6,580 bases of DNA, taken from positions 1 through 6,580 of the forward strand of contig JAFYRH010000382.1 in NCBI GenBank assembly GCA_017559555.1, written 5' to 3'. Origin of the DNA: Clostridia bacterium. GTDB taxonomy: Bacteria; Bacillota; Clostridia; Oscillospirales; CAG-272. Within the stretch, counting starts at the first letter, position 1. Each line of letters starts with the position of its first letter. The position numbers and the translations under genes were made by a program. Under the pieces are notes generated by a model. That model was not told the origin of the DNA, ran no database searches, and saw only the letters and a list, made by a program, of their open reading frames with translations. This document shows, one piece after another, positions 1 through 6,243 of this stretch.

Positions 1-1
1 G

Positions 2-1792
2 CTTGAGGTTGAGTTTGTTATCAAAAAGAAGCAACTCGGTCAAATCCTTGACCGTTGCATCCGTAACAACGGCCCCGACGTTTGTGCAAGAATGCTTGAC
101 GATATCAAGGCACTCGGTTATCAATACTCTACAAGAGCTTCCTTCTCTATCTCGGTTTACGATATGACCATTCCGAAGGAGAAGGCAGAATATATCGATG
201 CTGCACAAAAGCAGGTTGACGTTCTCAACGATTACTACCGCATGGGTCTGTACTCCGACGAAGAACGTTACAGCGCAGTTATCAAGTTGTGGGATAAGAC
301 CACTGATGACGTTACCGCTGCACTGCAAAACAGCTTCAGCCAATTCAACCCGATTAAGATCATGTCCGATTCCGGAGCCCGTGGTTCTATCGCACAGATG
401 CGTCAGCTCGCAGGTATGCGTGGTTTGATGTTTGCAACCAACGGCCGTACCATCGAGGTACCGATTAAATCGAACTTCCGTGAAGGCTTGAACATCCTCG
501 AGTACTTCATGGGTGCTAAGGGTTCCCGTAAGTCTCTGTCCGATACGGCTCTCCGTACCGCAGACTCCGGTTACCTGACCCGTCGTCTTGTTGACGTATC
601 GCAAGAGGTTATCATTCGCGGAATCAAGTGCGACTCCAAGACACCCACTTATATCACCGATATTATGGATGATAAGAAGAACGTTCTCGAGCCCCTTACC
701 GACCGTATCGTTGGCCGTTTCACCATGGGCGAGGTCGTTCATCCCGAAACCGGTGAGATCATCGTTGGCGACGACGAGATGATCACCGAAGAAGCTGCAG
801 ACCGCATTGTTGCCGCAGGCATCAAGGGCGTAAACATTCGTACAGTTATTCAATGTCATGCAAAGCAGGGCATTTGCGCACACTGCTACGGTGCCGACCT
901 TGCAAACGGCAAGCTGGTTAACGTTGGTGAAGCGGTTGGTATCATCGCTGCACAATCCATCGGTGAACCCGGTACGCAGTTGACCATGAGAACCTTCCAC
1001 TCCGGTGGTGTAGCAGGTTCCGATATTACCCAGGGTCTGCCTCGTGTTGAAGAACTCTTCGAAGCACGTCAACCCAAAAAGCCTGCCGTTATCAGCGAAA
1101 TCCGCGGTACGGCACATATCGGCATGGCAGAAAACTCCAACATTCATACCGTTACCGTTCGTCCCGATGCAGAACAACCCGAGGGCGTTGTTGCCGAAGT
1201 TAAGGAATATCAAATTCCTTACGGCACCAAGCTGTCCATCATCGAAGGTCAGCATCTCGAGGTCGGTGAGGCTATGACCGAAGGTAACAAGGCTCCCGCC
1301 GATATTATGAGAGTTCTTGGTTTGGATGCTGTTTACGAGTATCTGATCAAAGAAATTCAAAAGGTTTACCGTTCGCAGGCTTGTAACGTAAACGATAAGC
1401 ACGTTGAAATCATCGCACGTCAAATGACCAGAAAGATGCGCGTTGAGGATAGCGGTAGCACCGAGCTGCTTCTTGGCTCCAACATCGACGTTATGGATCT
1501 CGAAAGAGCAAACGAAGAAATCGACCGTCGTATTGCCAACGGCGAAGAGGGTCTCACCCATGCAGTGGGAAGCACCATCCTTTTGGGTATCACCAAAGCT
1601 TCTCTGCAAACCGAATCCTTCATGTCCGCAGCATCCTTCCAGGAAACCACCAAGGTTCTTACCGAGGCGGCTATCCACGGTAAGGTTGACTACCTGCGCG
1701 GACTCAAGGAAAACGTCATCATCGGTAAGCTCATCCCTGCCGGAACCGGTATGGATTGCTACAAGGGCGTTGGCGTTCGCAAGGTACAATAA
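2..1792 (+). CDS. rpoC: DNA-directed RNA polymerase subunit beta', C-terminal part (5' end outside window)
   Basis: Largest subunit of RNA polymerase; with beta it forms the active-site cleft. The frame is open from base 2, so the ATG at 92 is internal; 596 residues are visible. The catalytic NADFDGD motif lies upstream and is not seen. Seen in order: secondary-channel/F-loop region with SDSGARGS (about 367-390); bridge helix GSRKSLSDTALRTADSGYLT (starting near 521); four cysteines at codons 629, 854, 875 and 884 (ICAHCYG), the second beta' zinc site; trigger-loop segment GEPGTQLTMRTFHSGG (962-1009), which runs straight on to the PRVEELFEAR segment without the big E. coli-type insertion, as in Gram-positives; and a conserved C-terminal region (SFMSAASFQETTKVL) ending soon after the IPAGTGM segment. 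No frameshift or missing key residue. rpoB would be expected upstream. Identification is secure. Confidence 0.98.
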   Translation, partial: LEVEFVIKKKQLGQILDRCIRNNGPDVCARMLDDIKALGYQYSTRASFSISVYDMTIPKEKAEYIDAAQKQVDVLNDYYRMGLYSDEERYSAVIKLWDKTTDDVTAALQNSFSQFNPIKIMSDSGARGSIAQMRQLAGMRGLMFATNGRTIEVPIKSNFREGLNILEYFMGAKGSRKSLSDTALRTADSGYLTRRLVDVSQEVIIRGIKCDSKTPTYITDIMDDKKNVLEPLTDRIVGRFTMGEVVHPETGEIIVGDDEMITEEAADRIVAAGIKGVNIRTVIQCHAKQGICAHCYGADLANGKLVNVGEAVGIIAAQSIGEPGTQLTMRTFHSGGVAGSDITQGLPRVEELFEARQPKKPAVISEIRGTAHIGMAENSNIHTVTVRPDAEQPEGVVAEVKEYQIPYGTKLSIIEGQHLEVGEAMTEGNKAPADIMRVLGLDAVYEYLIKEIQKVYRSQACNVNDKHVEIIARQMTRKMRVEDSGSTELLLGSNIDVMDLERANEEIDRRIANGEEGLTHAVGSTILLGITKASLQTESFMSAASFQETTKVLTEAAIHGKVDYLRGLKENVIIGKLIPAGTGMDCYKGVGVRKVQ

Positions 1793-1810
1793 TTCTAAAA
1801 AACCTATATA

Positions 1811-1842
1811 TACGGAGGAAGCTCAAAAGGGCTTCCTCCGTA
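1811..1842 (+). repeat. Perfect 12-bp stem-loop behind rpoC (possible terminator, attenuator or dispersed palindrome)
   Basis: Bases 1811-1822 (TACGGAGGAAGC) are the exact reverse complement of 1831-1842, with an 8-base loop. The stem is long and GC-rich, starts 18 bases after the rpoC stop, and should be a very stable RNA hairpin. No T-run follows on the + strand, so it is not a textbook intrinsic terminator. It could slow or partly stop polymerase, protect the rpoC 3' end, or be a copy of a dispersed intergenic palindrome. The left arm contains GGAGG, but no start codon with an open frame follows at a suitable distance. The structure is certain; its role is not. Confidence 0.75.
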
Positions 1843-1855
1843 GGGCTATCAGCCC
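1843..1855 (+). repeat. Second short stem-loop abutting the first
   Basis: GGGCT (1843-1847) pairs with AGCCC (1851-1855) across a 3-base ATC loop. It begins at the base after the larger hairpin ends, so the two helices could stack. The next bases are CC and then mixed sequence, with no T-run. It lies 43 bases before the downstream gene's start codon. Confidence 0.5.
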
Positions 1856-1882
1856 CCGCATAACTTGTGAGGATAATCATAG

Positions 1883-1890
1883 AAAAGGAG
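1883..1890 (+). promoter_or_regulatory. Ribosome binding site deciding the oxidoreductase start
   Basis: AAAAGGAG ends 7 bases before the ATG at 1898, which is near-ideal. It leaves only one base before the alternative TTG at 1892, which is therefore rejected. Confidence 0.85.
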
Positions 1891-1897
1891 ATTGATT

Positions 1898-2746
1898 ATG
1901 AAAAAAATCGGCTTTATTGATTGCTTTTTGAGCAACTGGCACGCTAACAATTACCCCGCATGGATTCGTGAATCCTGCCAAGAACGCGGCCTTGAATATG
2001 AAGTAGCATACGCTTGGGCAGAGGTTGAAGTTTCTCCTCGCGACGGCAAGACCACCGACCAATGGTGCGCAGAAAACAACGTTGTTCGTTGCAACAGTAT
2101 TGAAGAAATTTGCGAAAAGAGTGATGTTCTCTTCATTCTCGCTCCCACAAATCCCGAAAAGCACCTTGAGTATGCAAAAATCGCTCTCAAGTATGGCAAA
2201 CGCACCTATATCGATAAGACCTTTGCGCCCAACTATGCAGAGGCTGCAGAAATCTTTGCATTGGCTGACCAATACGGCACCCAAATCTTCAGCACCTCCG
2301 CGCTCCGTTACGGTACCGAGCTCGACACCTTTGAGAACCCCACAAAGGTTGTTACCACCGGTGCAGGACGTACTCCTGACGAGTACATCGTTCACCAAGT
2401 AGAAATGATCGTTAAGCTCCTTGGCTGCAACACGAAGGCTGTTAAGTGCACAAAAGAGAGCGATAGCAGAGTGGTTTACGACATTGCTTTTGCAGATGGC
2501 AAGAGCGCAACCGCAATTTGGGATACCAGTCTTGGCTTTACCGCAACCTCTATCAACGAGAACGGGGAAGAGGACAAGAAGGCGATCAACTCTCCTTTCT
2601 TCAAGATTCTTTTGGACAAGATCGTTGTATTCTTTGAGACCGGAGAGGTTGATTTTGACCGCATCGAAACCCTGACGGGTATGAAGCTTCGCGAATATAT
2701 GCTCGCAAATGAAGGCGAGTGGGTAGAGGTTACTCCCGTAGTATAA
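1898..2746 (+). CDS. Gfo/Idh/MocA-like oxidoreductase family protein (atypical, 282 aa)
   Basis: Probably a cytoplasmic protein with a Rossmann-type N-terminal domain, related to NAD(P)-dependent sugar/inositol dehydrogenases; the substrate is unknown. Seen: an N-terminal beta strand (KKIGFID) followed by WHANNYPAWI; SDVLFILAPTNPEKHLEYAK at about residues 75-94; YIDKTFAP (104-111), which sits where the family's usual EKP motif lies and keeps its lysine (K107); and FSTSALRYGTEL (131-142). No GxGxxG is present after the first strand, so cofactor binding is uncertain. At 282 residues it is shorter than the usual 330-400, with a reduced C-terminal domain. No signal peptide or membrane segment. 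The ATG at 1898 is chosen because GGAG (1887-1890) lies 7 bases upstream; the in-frame TTG at 1892 would be too close. It lies 105 bases after rpoC, same strand, with no clear promoter. The family call is from motif recognition, not a search. Confidence 0.68.
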   Translation: MKKIGFIDCFLSNWHANNYPAWIRESCQERGLEYEVAYAWAEVEVSPRDGKTTDQWCAENNVVRCNSIEEICEKSDVLFILAPTNPEKHLEYAKIALKYGKRTYIDKTFAPNYAEAAEIFALADQYGTQIFSTSALRYGTELDTFENPTKVVTTGAGRTPDEYIVHQVEMIVKLLGCNTKAVKCTKESDSRVVYDIAFADGKSATAIWDTSLGFTATSINENGEEDKKAINSPFFKILLDKIVVFFETGEVDFDRIETLTGMKLREYMLANEGEWVEVTPVV

Positions 2747-2753
2747 TCGGGAT

Positions 2754-2789
2754 TTGTCTTTTGCCACAAAACCTACGACAAAATGTCGT
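2754..2789 (+). repeat. Overlapping weak stem-loops after the oxidoreductase stop
   Basis: ACGACA (2775-2780) pairs perfectly with TGTCGT (2784-2789) across an AAA loop. An alternative fold pairs TTTTG (2759-2763) with CAAAA (2767-2771), extended past a bulge by TTGTC (2754-2758) with GACAA (2777-2781). The two folds share 2777-2780 and so exclude each other. Neither is followed by a strong T-run on the + strand, so any terminator role is weak and inferred only from position. Confidence 0.35.
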
Positions 2790-2837
2790 TCTAAACCCCA
2801 AAAACCGCAAAATATTAACCAAAAAACTTTTTCTTAA

Positions 2838-2856
2838 TTGCACTAAAAATGTGCAA
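2838..2856. repeat. Inverted repeat TTGCAC-N7-GTGCAA upstream of the rpsL promoter
   Basis: TTGCAC (2838-2843) and GTGCAA (2851-2856) are exact reverse complements around a 7-base A/T spacer. The centre is about 43 bases upstream of the -35 box. It could be a dimeric regulator's operator or a small hairpin in the upstream transcript. A 6-bp arm can arise by chance in AT-rich DNA, so the functional claim is weak. Confidence 0.35.
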
Positions 2857-2889
2857 AAGGTAGAAAAAATTACACAAAACACATAAATC

Positions 2890-2918
2890 TTGACAAAACC
2901 GCCCGTGAGTGGTATAAT
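2890..2918 (+). promoter_or_regulatory. Consensus sigma-A promoter for rpsL-rpsG-fusA-tuf
   Basis: TTGACA (2890-2895), a 17-base spacer, then TATAAT (2913-2918): both hexamers and the spacing are perfect consensus. TGG directly before the -10 also gives an extended -10 element. A/T tracts upstream could add UP-element activity. Transcription should begin near 2924-2926, leaving a leader of about 140 bases before rpsL. The strength suits genes for abundant translation proteins. Confidence 0.92.
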
Positions 2919-2936
2919 AAATTGTAATTGTGCGAG

Positions 2937-2958
2937 TATGCCCTAACTATGCCCTAAC
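2937..2958 (+). repeat. 11-base tandem repeat at the start of the rpsL leader
   Basis: TATGCCCTAAC occurs twice with no gap (2937-2947 and 2948-2958), and a third, degenerate start (TATGC) follows at 2959. The repeat begins about 11-13 bases downstream of the predicted transcription start. Each full unit contains ATG-CCC-TAA. The 11-base period is close to one helical turn. Confidence 0.8.
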
Positions 2959-2970
2959 TATGCTTAGTTA
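2955..2970 (+). promoter_or_regulatory. Small stem-loop in rpsL leader
   Basis: TAACTA (2955-2960) pairs perfectly with TAGTTA (2965-2970) across a TGCT loop. It is AT-rich and so only marginally stable. It overlaps the end of the tandem repeat. Confidence 0.35.
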
Positions 2971-3000
2971 TAAACTCCACAATTTGAACACGGCAGAATC

Positions 3001-3021
3001 ACACGGCCATAGGTCGGGTGT
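3001..3021 (+). promoter_or_regulatory. Bulged stem-loop in rpsL leader
   Basis: ACAC (3001-3004) pairs with GTGT (3018-3021), and GGCC (3005-3008) pairs with GGTC (3012-3015) including one G-U. GG at 3016-3017 is bulged and the loop is ATA. It ends about 30 bases before the rpsL Shine-Dalgarno site. It could be part of a leader that controls rpsL, but it matches no ribosomal-protein leader family that I recognise. Confidence 0.35.
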
Positions 3022-3048
3022 CTGTATATAAACATTAAATTTCGGAAG

Positions 3049-3055
3049 AAGGAGG
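3049..3055 (+). promoter_or_regulatory. rpsL ribosome binding site
   Basis: AAGGAGG lies 11 bases before the rpsL ATG at 3067. This is a strong match with slightly long spacing. The TTG at 3060 is out of frame with rpsL. Confidence 0.8.
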
Positions 3056-3066
3056 AAACTTGAAGA

Positions 3067-3483
3067 ATGCCAACCTTTAACCAGCTTGTCAGACAGGGAC
3101 GCGGCGAAAAGATTTACAAATCTAAGTCTCCTGTTCTCCAAAAGGGTTTCAACTCTTTGAAGAACGCAGCAGTAGATCAATCTGCACCGCAAAAAAGAGG
3201 CGTTTGCACAAAGGTATCTACCACCAGCCCTAAGAAGCCTAACTCTGCTATGAGAAAGATCGCAAGAGTTCGTCTTACCAACGGTATGGAAGCAACCGTT
3301 TACATTCCCGGTATCGGACACAACCTGCAAGAGCACTCGGTAGTTCTGATCAGAGGAGGTCGTGTAAGAGACCTTCCCGGTGTGCGTTATCACATCATTC
3401 GCGGAACCCTTGATGCACAAGGTGTTGCAAACCGTAACCAAAGCCGTTCTAAGTACGGCACAAAGAGAGCTAAGAAGAAGTAA
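3067..3483 (+). CDS. rpsL: Small ribosomal subunit protein uS12
   Basis: S12 sits at the 30S decoding centre and helps monitor codon-anticodon pairing. The product is 138 residues, the same length as the Bacillus protein, and carries the longer Gram-positive N-terminal region before [10 protein letters not shown]. Seen: [12 protein letters not shown] at the start; [13 protein letters not shown], with the wild-type lysine at the classical streptomycin site (K56 here, E. coli K43 counting Met); [19 protein letters not shown]; and a lysine-rich C-terminus (KRAKKK). Position 101 (codon 3367-3369, AGA) is arginine, in RVRDLPG, where E. coli K88 and Bacillus K101 have lysine; a Lys-to-Arg change there is a known streptomycin-resistance substitution. 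First gene behind the consensus promoter and a long leader; followed by rpsG. Identification is secure. Confidence 0.99.
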   Translation: MPTFNQLVRQGRGEKIYKSKSPVLQKGFNSLKNAAVDQSAPQKRGVCTKVSTTSPKKPNSAMRKIARVRLTNGMEATVYIPGIGHNLQEHSVVLIRGGRVRDLPGVRYHIIRGTLDAQGVANRNQSRSKYGTKRAKKK

Positions 3484-3493
3484 TTCAAGCTCT

Positions 3494-3514
3494 TTGGGGG
3501 TAAGCTCCCCGCAA
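3494..3514 (+). promoter_or_regulatory. Stem-loop 10 bases after the rpsL stop
   Basis: GGGG (3497-3500) pairs with CCCC (3507-3510), and TTG (3494-3496) pairs with CAA (3512-3514), with G3511 bulged and a 6-base TAAGCT loop. No T-run follows. In E. coli, S7 represses its own operon by binding the rpsL-rpsG gap, so a structured element here could be regulatory. I see no sequence proof of homology with that site. Confidence 0.45.
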
Positions 3515-3520
3515 TTAACT

Positions 3521-3554
3521 AAAAAGCACCACTTGTCCGTCCGACGTGTTTTTT
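3521..3554 (+). terminator. Terminator-like hairpin between rpsL and rpsG (possible attenuator)
   Basis: AAAAAGCAC (3521-3529) can pair with GTGTTTTTT (3546-3554), including one G-U. Alternatively CAC (3530-3532) plus GTC (3535-3537) pair with GAC plus GTG (3543-3548), leaving a TT bulge, followed directly by six Ts (3549-3554). The second form looks like a weak intrinsic terminator. Because rpsG, fusA and tuf lie downstream without a strong new promoter, partial termination or mRNA 3'-end protection is likelier than full stop. Confidence 0.45.
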
Positions 3555-3634
3555 CGTAAATTTAATGTTTATGTCAAACCCGACGGCGCTAACAGAAGCT
3601 GCTTTTGAGTACCAATGATCTCATAATATTAATG

Positions 3635-3642
3635 AAGGAGGG
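3635..3642 (+). promoter_or_regulatory. Ribosome binding site setting the GTG start of rpsG
   Basis: AAGGAGGG ends 7 bases before GTG at 3650. It decides the start: the longer in-frame TTG start at 3605 has no Shine-Dalgarno site, and its extra 15 residues match nothing in S7. Confidence 0.9.
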
Positions 3643-3649
3643 AAGTACA

Positions 3650-4120
3650 GTGCCGAGAAGAGGTCGTATTACCAAAAGAGATGTATTGCCGGATCCGTTG
3701 TATGGTTCTAAGCTTGTAACCAAGCTCATCAACAACGTTATGTATGACGGCAAGAAGGGCGTAGCTCAGACCATCGTTTACGATGCATTCAAACTCATCG
3801 AAGAAAAGGTTGGCCAAAACGCTCTCGAAGTGTTCCAAGAAGCACTTGAAAACATTATGCCTGTTCTGGAAGTTAAGGCTCGCCGTGTAGGTGGTTCCAC
3901 CTATCAGGTACCTATGGAGGTCAGAGCAGATCGTCGTCAAACCCTTGGTTTGCGTTGGCTCATTCTCTTCGCTAGAAAGCGCGGAGAAAGAACTATGGCA
4001 GAGAGACTCGCAGGCGAGATCCTCGATGCAAAGAACAGTGCCGGCGGCGCCTTCAAAAAGAAGGAAGAAACTCACCGTATGGCAGAAGCGAACAAGGCGT
4101 TTGCACACTATCGTTATTAA
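3650..4120 (+). CDS. rpsG: Small ribosomal subunit protein uS7
   Basis: S7 is a primary 16S rRNA-binding protein that starts assembly of the 30S head and contacts tRNA at the exit site. In E. coli it also represses translation of its own operon. The product is 156 residues, matching common bacterial lengths. Seen: [20 protein letters not shown] at the N-terminus; [20 protein letters not shown]; the [14 protein letters not shown] and [10 protein letters not shown] segments; a basic [15 protein letters not shown] helix; and the terminal AHYRY. The start is GTG at 3650, set by AAGGAGGG and by alignment of the N-terminus. The gap to rpsL is 166 bases and structured; fusA starts 32 bases after the stop. 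No anomalies seen. Confidence 0.98.
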   Translation: MPRRGRITKRDVLPDPLYGSKLVTKLINNVMYDGKKGVAQTIVYDAFKLIEEKVGQNALEVFQEALENIMPVLEVKARRVGGSTYQVPMEVRADRRQTLGLRWLILFARKRGERTMAERLAGEILDAKNSAGGAFKKKEETHRMAEANKAFAHYRY

Positions 4121-4138
4121 TTTGTTTGCGTTGATTTT

Positions 4139-4144
4139 AAGGAG
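4139..4144 (+). promoter_or_regulatory. fusA ribosome binding site
   Basis: AAGGAG ends 8 bases before ATG at 4153. An adjacent TTG at 4150 would add one residue with 5-base spacing. ATG is preferred because of codon type and the usual MAREYSLE start of EF-G. Confidence 0.85.
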
Positions 4145-4152
4145 ACAAATTG

Positions 4153-6243
4153 ATGGCAAGAGAATATTCGCTTGAAAATACCAGAAATATTGGTATCATG
4201 GCTCACATTGACGCCGGTAAGACCACCACAACCGAGCGTATCCTGTTCTACACAGGTAAAACGCACAAGCTTGGTGAAACTCACGAAGGCGCGGCTACCA
4301 TGGACTGGATGGCTCAGGAGCAAGAAAGAGGTATCACAATTACTTCTGCTGCTACCACCTGTTTTTGGAAGGGTAACCGAATCAATATCATTGATACCCC
4401 CGGCCACGTTGACTTTACCGTAGAGGTAGAGCGTTCCTTGCGTGTTCTTGACGGTTCCGTAACCGTTATGTGCGCAAAGGGCGGCGTTGAGCCTCAGTCT
4501 GAAACCGTTTGGCGTCAGGCTGATAAATACAGAGTACCGCGTATGATTTACGTCAACAAGATGGATATCACCGGTGCTGATTTCTATCATGTAATTGACA
4601 TGATTCATCAAAGACTGCGTGCAAATGCAGTTCCGATCCAACTTCCCGTAGGTAAGGACATGACCTTCCGCGGTATCGTGGATTTGATGACCATGGAAGC
4701 AGACATCTACTATGATGATTTGGGTAAGGATGTTCGCGTTGAGCCTATCCCCGAGGATATGGTTGATCTCGCACAAGAGTGGCGCGAAAAGATGGTTGAA
4801 GCCATCGCATCCACTGATGACGAATTGATGATGAAGTACCTCGAGGGCGAGGAGATCTCCATTGAGGAGCTCAAGATAGCTCTCCGTAAGGCTACCATCG
4901 ATAACGCTATCGTTCCTGTTGTTTGCGGCACTTCCTACCGCAACAAGGGCGTTCAAAAGCTTTTGGACGCAGTAATTGATTATATGCCCGCTCCTACCGA
5001 CATCGCTGCTATTCGTGGTGTAAACCCGAAGACCGAAGCCGAGGAGGAGAGAGTTTCTTCTGATACCGAGCCTTTCGCAGCGCTCGCATTCAAGATTATG
5101 ACCGACCCGTTTGTTGGAAAGCTTTGCTATTTCCGCGTTTACTCCGGTGTTGTTAACTCGGGTGATACCGTTTACAACTCCACCAAGGGTAAGACCGAAC
5201 GTCTTGGTAGAATTCTTCAAATGCACGCAAACGAAAGAAAGGATATCGACTGCTGCTACGCAGGTGATATCGCTGCTGCAATCGGTATTAAGAATACCAC
5301 AACGGGTGACACCTTCTGTGATGACAAGCATCCTATTATCTTGGAATCCATGGAGTTCCCGGAACCCGTTATCAGCGTAGCAATCGAGCCCAAGACCCGC
5401 GCAGGTCAAGAAAAGATGGGTATCGCTCTTGCCAAGTTGGCAGAAGAAGACCCCACCTTCCGTACCTACACGGATGAAGAAACCGGACAAACCATTATTG
5501 CCGGTATGGGTGAATTGCACCTGGATATTATTGTTGACAGACTCCTTCGTGAGTTTAAGGTAGAAGCAAACATCGGTAAGCCTCAAGTTGCATACAAGGA
5601 AACTGTTCGCAAGCAGATCCAACACGAATGCAAGTACAAGAAGCAATCCGGTGGTTCCGGTCAGTATGCACATCTCAAGATGATCCTCGAGCCCAACGAA
5701 CCCGGCAAGGGTTACGAGTTTATCAACTCCGTTACGGGCGGCGCGATCCCGAAGGAATACATTCCTGCGATCGATCACGGTATCCAGGGCGCTATGAAGT
5801 GCGGTGTATTGGCAGGCTACAACGTAGTAGACGTTAAGGTAACTGTTTACGACGGTTCCTACCACGAGGTTGACTCCTCCGAAATGGCATTCAAGATCGC
5901 CGGTTCTATGGCGTTCAAGGAAGCTATGAGAAAGGCAGACCCCGTTCTCACCGAGCCTATCACCAAGGTGGTTACTATTGTTCCCGAGGATTACATGGGT
6001 GACGTTATCGGCGACTTCAACAGCCGTCGTGGTCAGATTCTTTCTATGGAATCCACCATCCCCGGTGTACAAGAAATCCACGCACACGTTCCGCTTTCCA
6101 ACATGTTCGGTTACGCAACTGATTTGCGTTCCAAGACACAAGGCCGCGGACAATATTCTATGGAGCCCAGCCACTTCGCTGAAGTTCCGAAGTCCATTCA
6201 AGAAACGATCATCAAAGAGCGTGGTAAAAACAACGCAAACTGA
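4153..6243 (+). CDS. fusA: Translation elongation factor G (EF-G)
   Basis: Ribosomal translocase GTPase; it moves tRNAs and mRNA after peptide bond formation and, with ribosome recycling factor, splits post-termination ribosomes. The product is 696 residues, the normal length. G domain: G1 AHIDAGKTT (17-25), G2 RGITI (59-63), G3 DTPGH (81-85), G4 NKMD (135-138) and a [10 protein letters not shown]5-like segment. Domain II begins near [19 protein letters not shown] (from 306); domain III includes EEDPTFR (431-437) and MGELHLD (452-458); domain IV includes SGGSGQYAH (499-507) and the decoding-centre loop [13 protein letters not shown] (566-578, H571 at the tip); domain V includes [17 protein letters not shown]. 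All GTPase motifs are intact, so this looks like the housekeeping EF-G and not a resistance paralogue. It lies 32 bases after rpsG and 73 bases before tuf. Confidence 0.99.
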   Translation: MAREYSLENTRNIGIMAHIDAGKTTTTERILFYTGKTHKLGETHEGAATMDWMAQEQERGITITSAATTCFWKGNRINIIDTPGHVDFTVEVERSLRVLDGSVTVMCAKGGVEPQSETVWRQADKYRVPRMIYVNKMDITGADFYHVIDMIHQRLRANAVPIQLPVGKDMTFRGIVDLMTMEADIYYDDLGKDVRVEPIPEDMVDLAQEWREKMVEAIASTDDELMMKYLEGEEISIEELKIALRKATIDNAIVPVVCGTSYRNKGVQKLLDAVIDYMPAPTDIAAIRGVNPKTEAEEERVSSDTEPFAALAFKIMTDPFVGKLCYFRVYSGVVNSGDTVYNSTKGKTERLGRILQMHANERKDIDCCYAGDIAAAIGIKNTTTGDTFCDDKHPIILESMEFPEPVISVAIEPKTRAGQEKMGIALAKLAEEDPTFRTYTDEETGQTIIAGMGELHLDIIVDRLLREFKVEANIGKPQVAYKETVRKQIQHECKYKKQSGGSGQYAHLKMILEPNEPGKGYEFINSVTGGAIPKEYIPAIDHGIQGAMKCGVLAGYNVVDVKVTVYDGSYHEVDSSEMAFKIAGSMAFKEAMRKADPVLTEPITKVVTIVPEDYMGDVIGDFNSRRGQILSMESTIPGVQEIHAHVPLSNMFGYATDLRSKTQGRGQYSMEPSHFAEVPKSIQETIIKERGKNNAN

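Larger units (their letters stand above)
2747..3066 (+). other. 320-base gene-free interval: oxidoreductase 3' region, rpsL promoter region and leader
   Basis: No credible protein gene. From left to right it holds: weak overlapping inverted repeats just after the oxidoreductase stop (2754-2789); an A/T-rich stretch with A- and T-tracts (about 2795-2888) that could act as an UP-like element; an inverted repeat TTGCAC-N7-GTGCAA (2838-2856); a consensus promoter (2890-2918); an 11-base tandem repeat (2937-2958); two leader stem-loops (2955-2970 and 3001-3021); and the rpsL Shine-Dalgarno site. A 23-codon ORF (2960-3031) lacks a Shine-Dalgarno sequence and is not called. Confidence 0.7.

Noticed and set aside
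1793..1897. Separate promoter for the oxidoreductase (GATAAT at 1872)
   Set aside because: No -35-like hexamer sits at 16-18 bases upstream and there is no extended -10.
1877..2767. 296-codon minus-strand frame covering the oxidoreductase gene
   Set aside because: It starts at a GTG without a ribosome site and gives a Cys-rich protein with no recognisable motif. The + strand frame has a good Shine-Dalgarno site and family motifs. Treated as a shadow.
2960..3031. 23-residue ORF in the rpsL leader
   Set aside because: No Shine-Dalgarno site, the start overlaps the tandem repeat, and no recognisable sequence. Not enough to call a leader peptide.
3533..3633. Internal promoter before rpsG (candidates TTGTCC with TAAATT; TTGAGT with ATTAAT)
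   Set aside because: Each pair has poor -10 matches, and the second would start transcription at the ribosome site. Not convincing.
3605..3649. Longer S7 start at TTG 3605
   Set aside because: The added residues do not belong to S7, and the strong AAGGAGGG at 3635-3642 points to GTG 3650.
4117..6201. 694-codon open frame on the minus strand opposite fusA
   Set aside because: It mirrors almost all of a clear EF-G gene. Its protein shows no recognisable domain and an odd Cys/His/Asn/Val-rich composition typical of antisense to biased codons, and fusA's avoidance of TTA, CTA and TCA codons explains the lack of stops.
4153..6243. EF-G as a fusidic-acid or tetracycline-protection paralogue
   Set aside because: Its place between rpsG and tuf, its normal length and its intact EF-G motifs fit the housekeeping gene.
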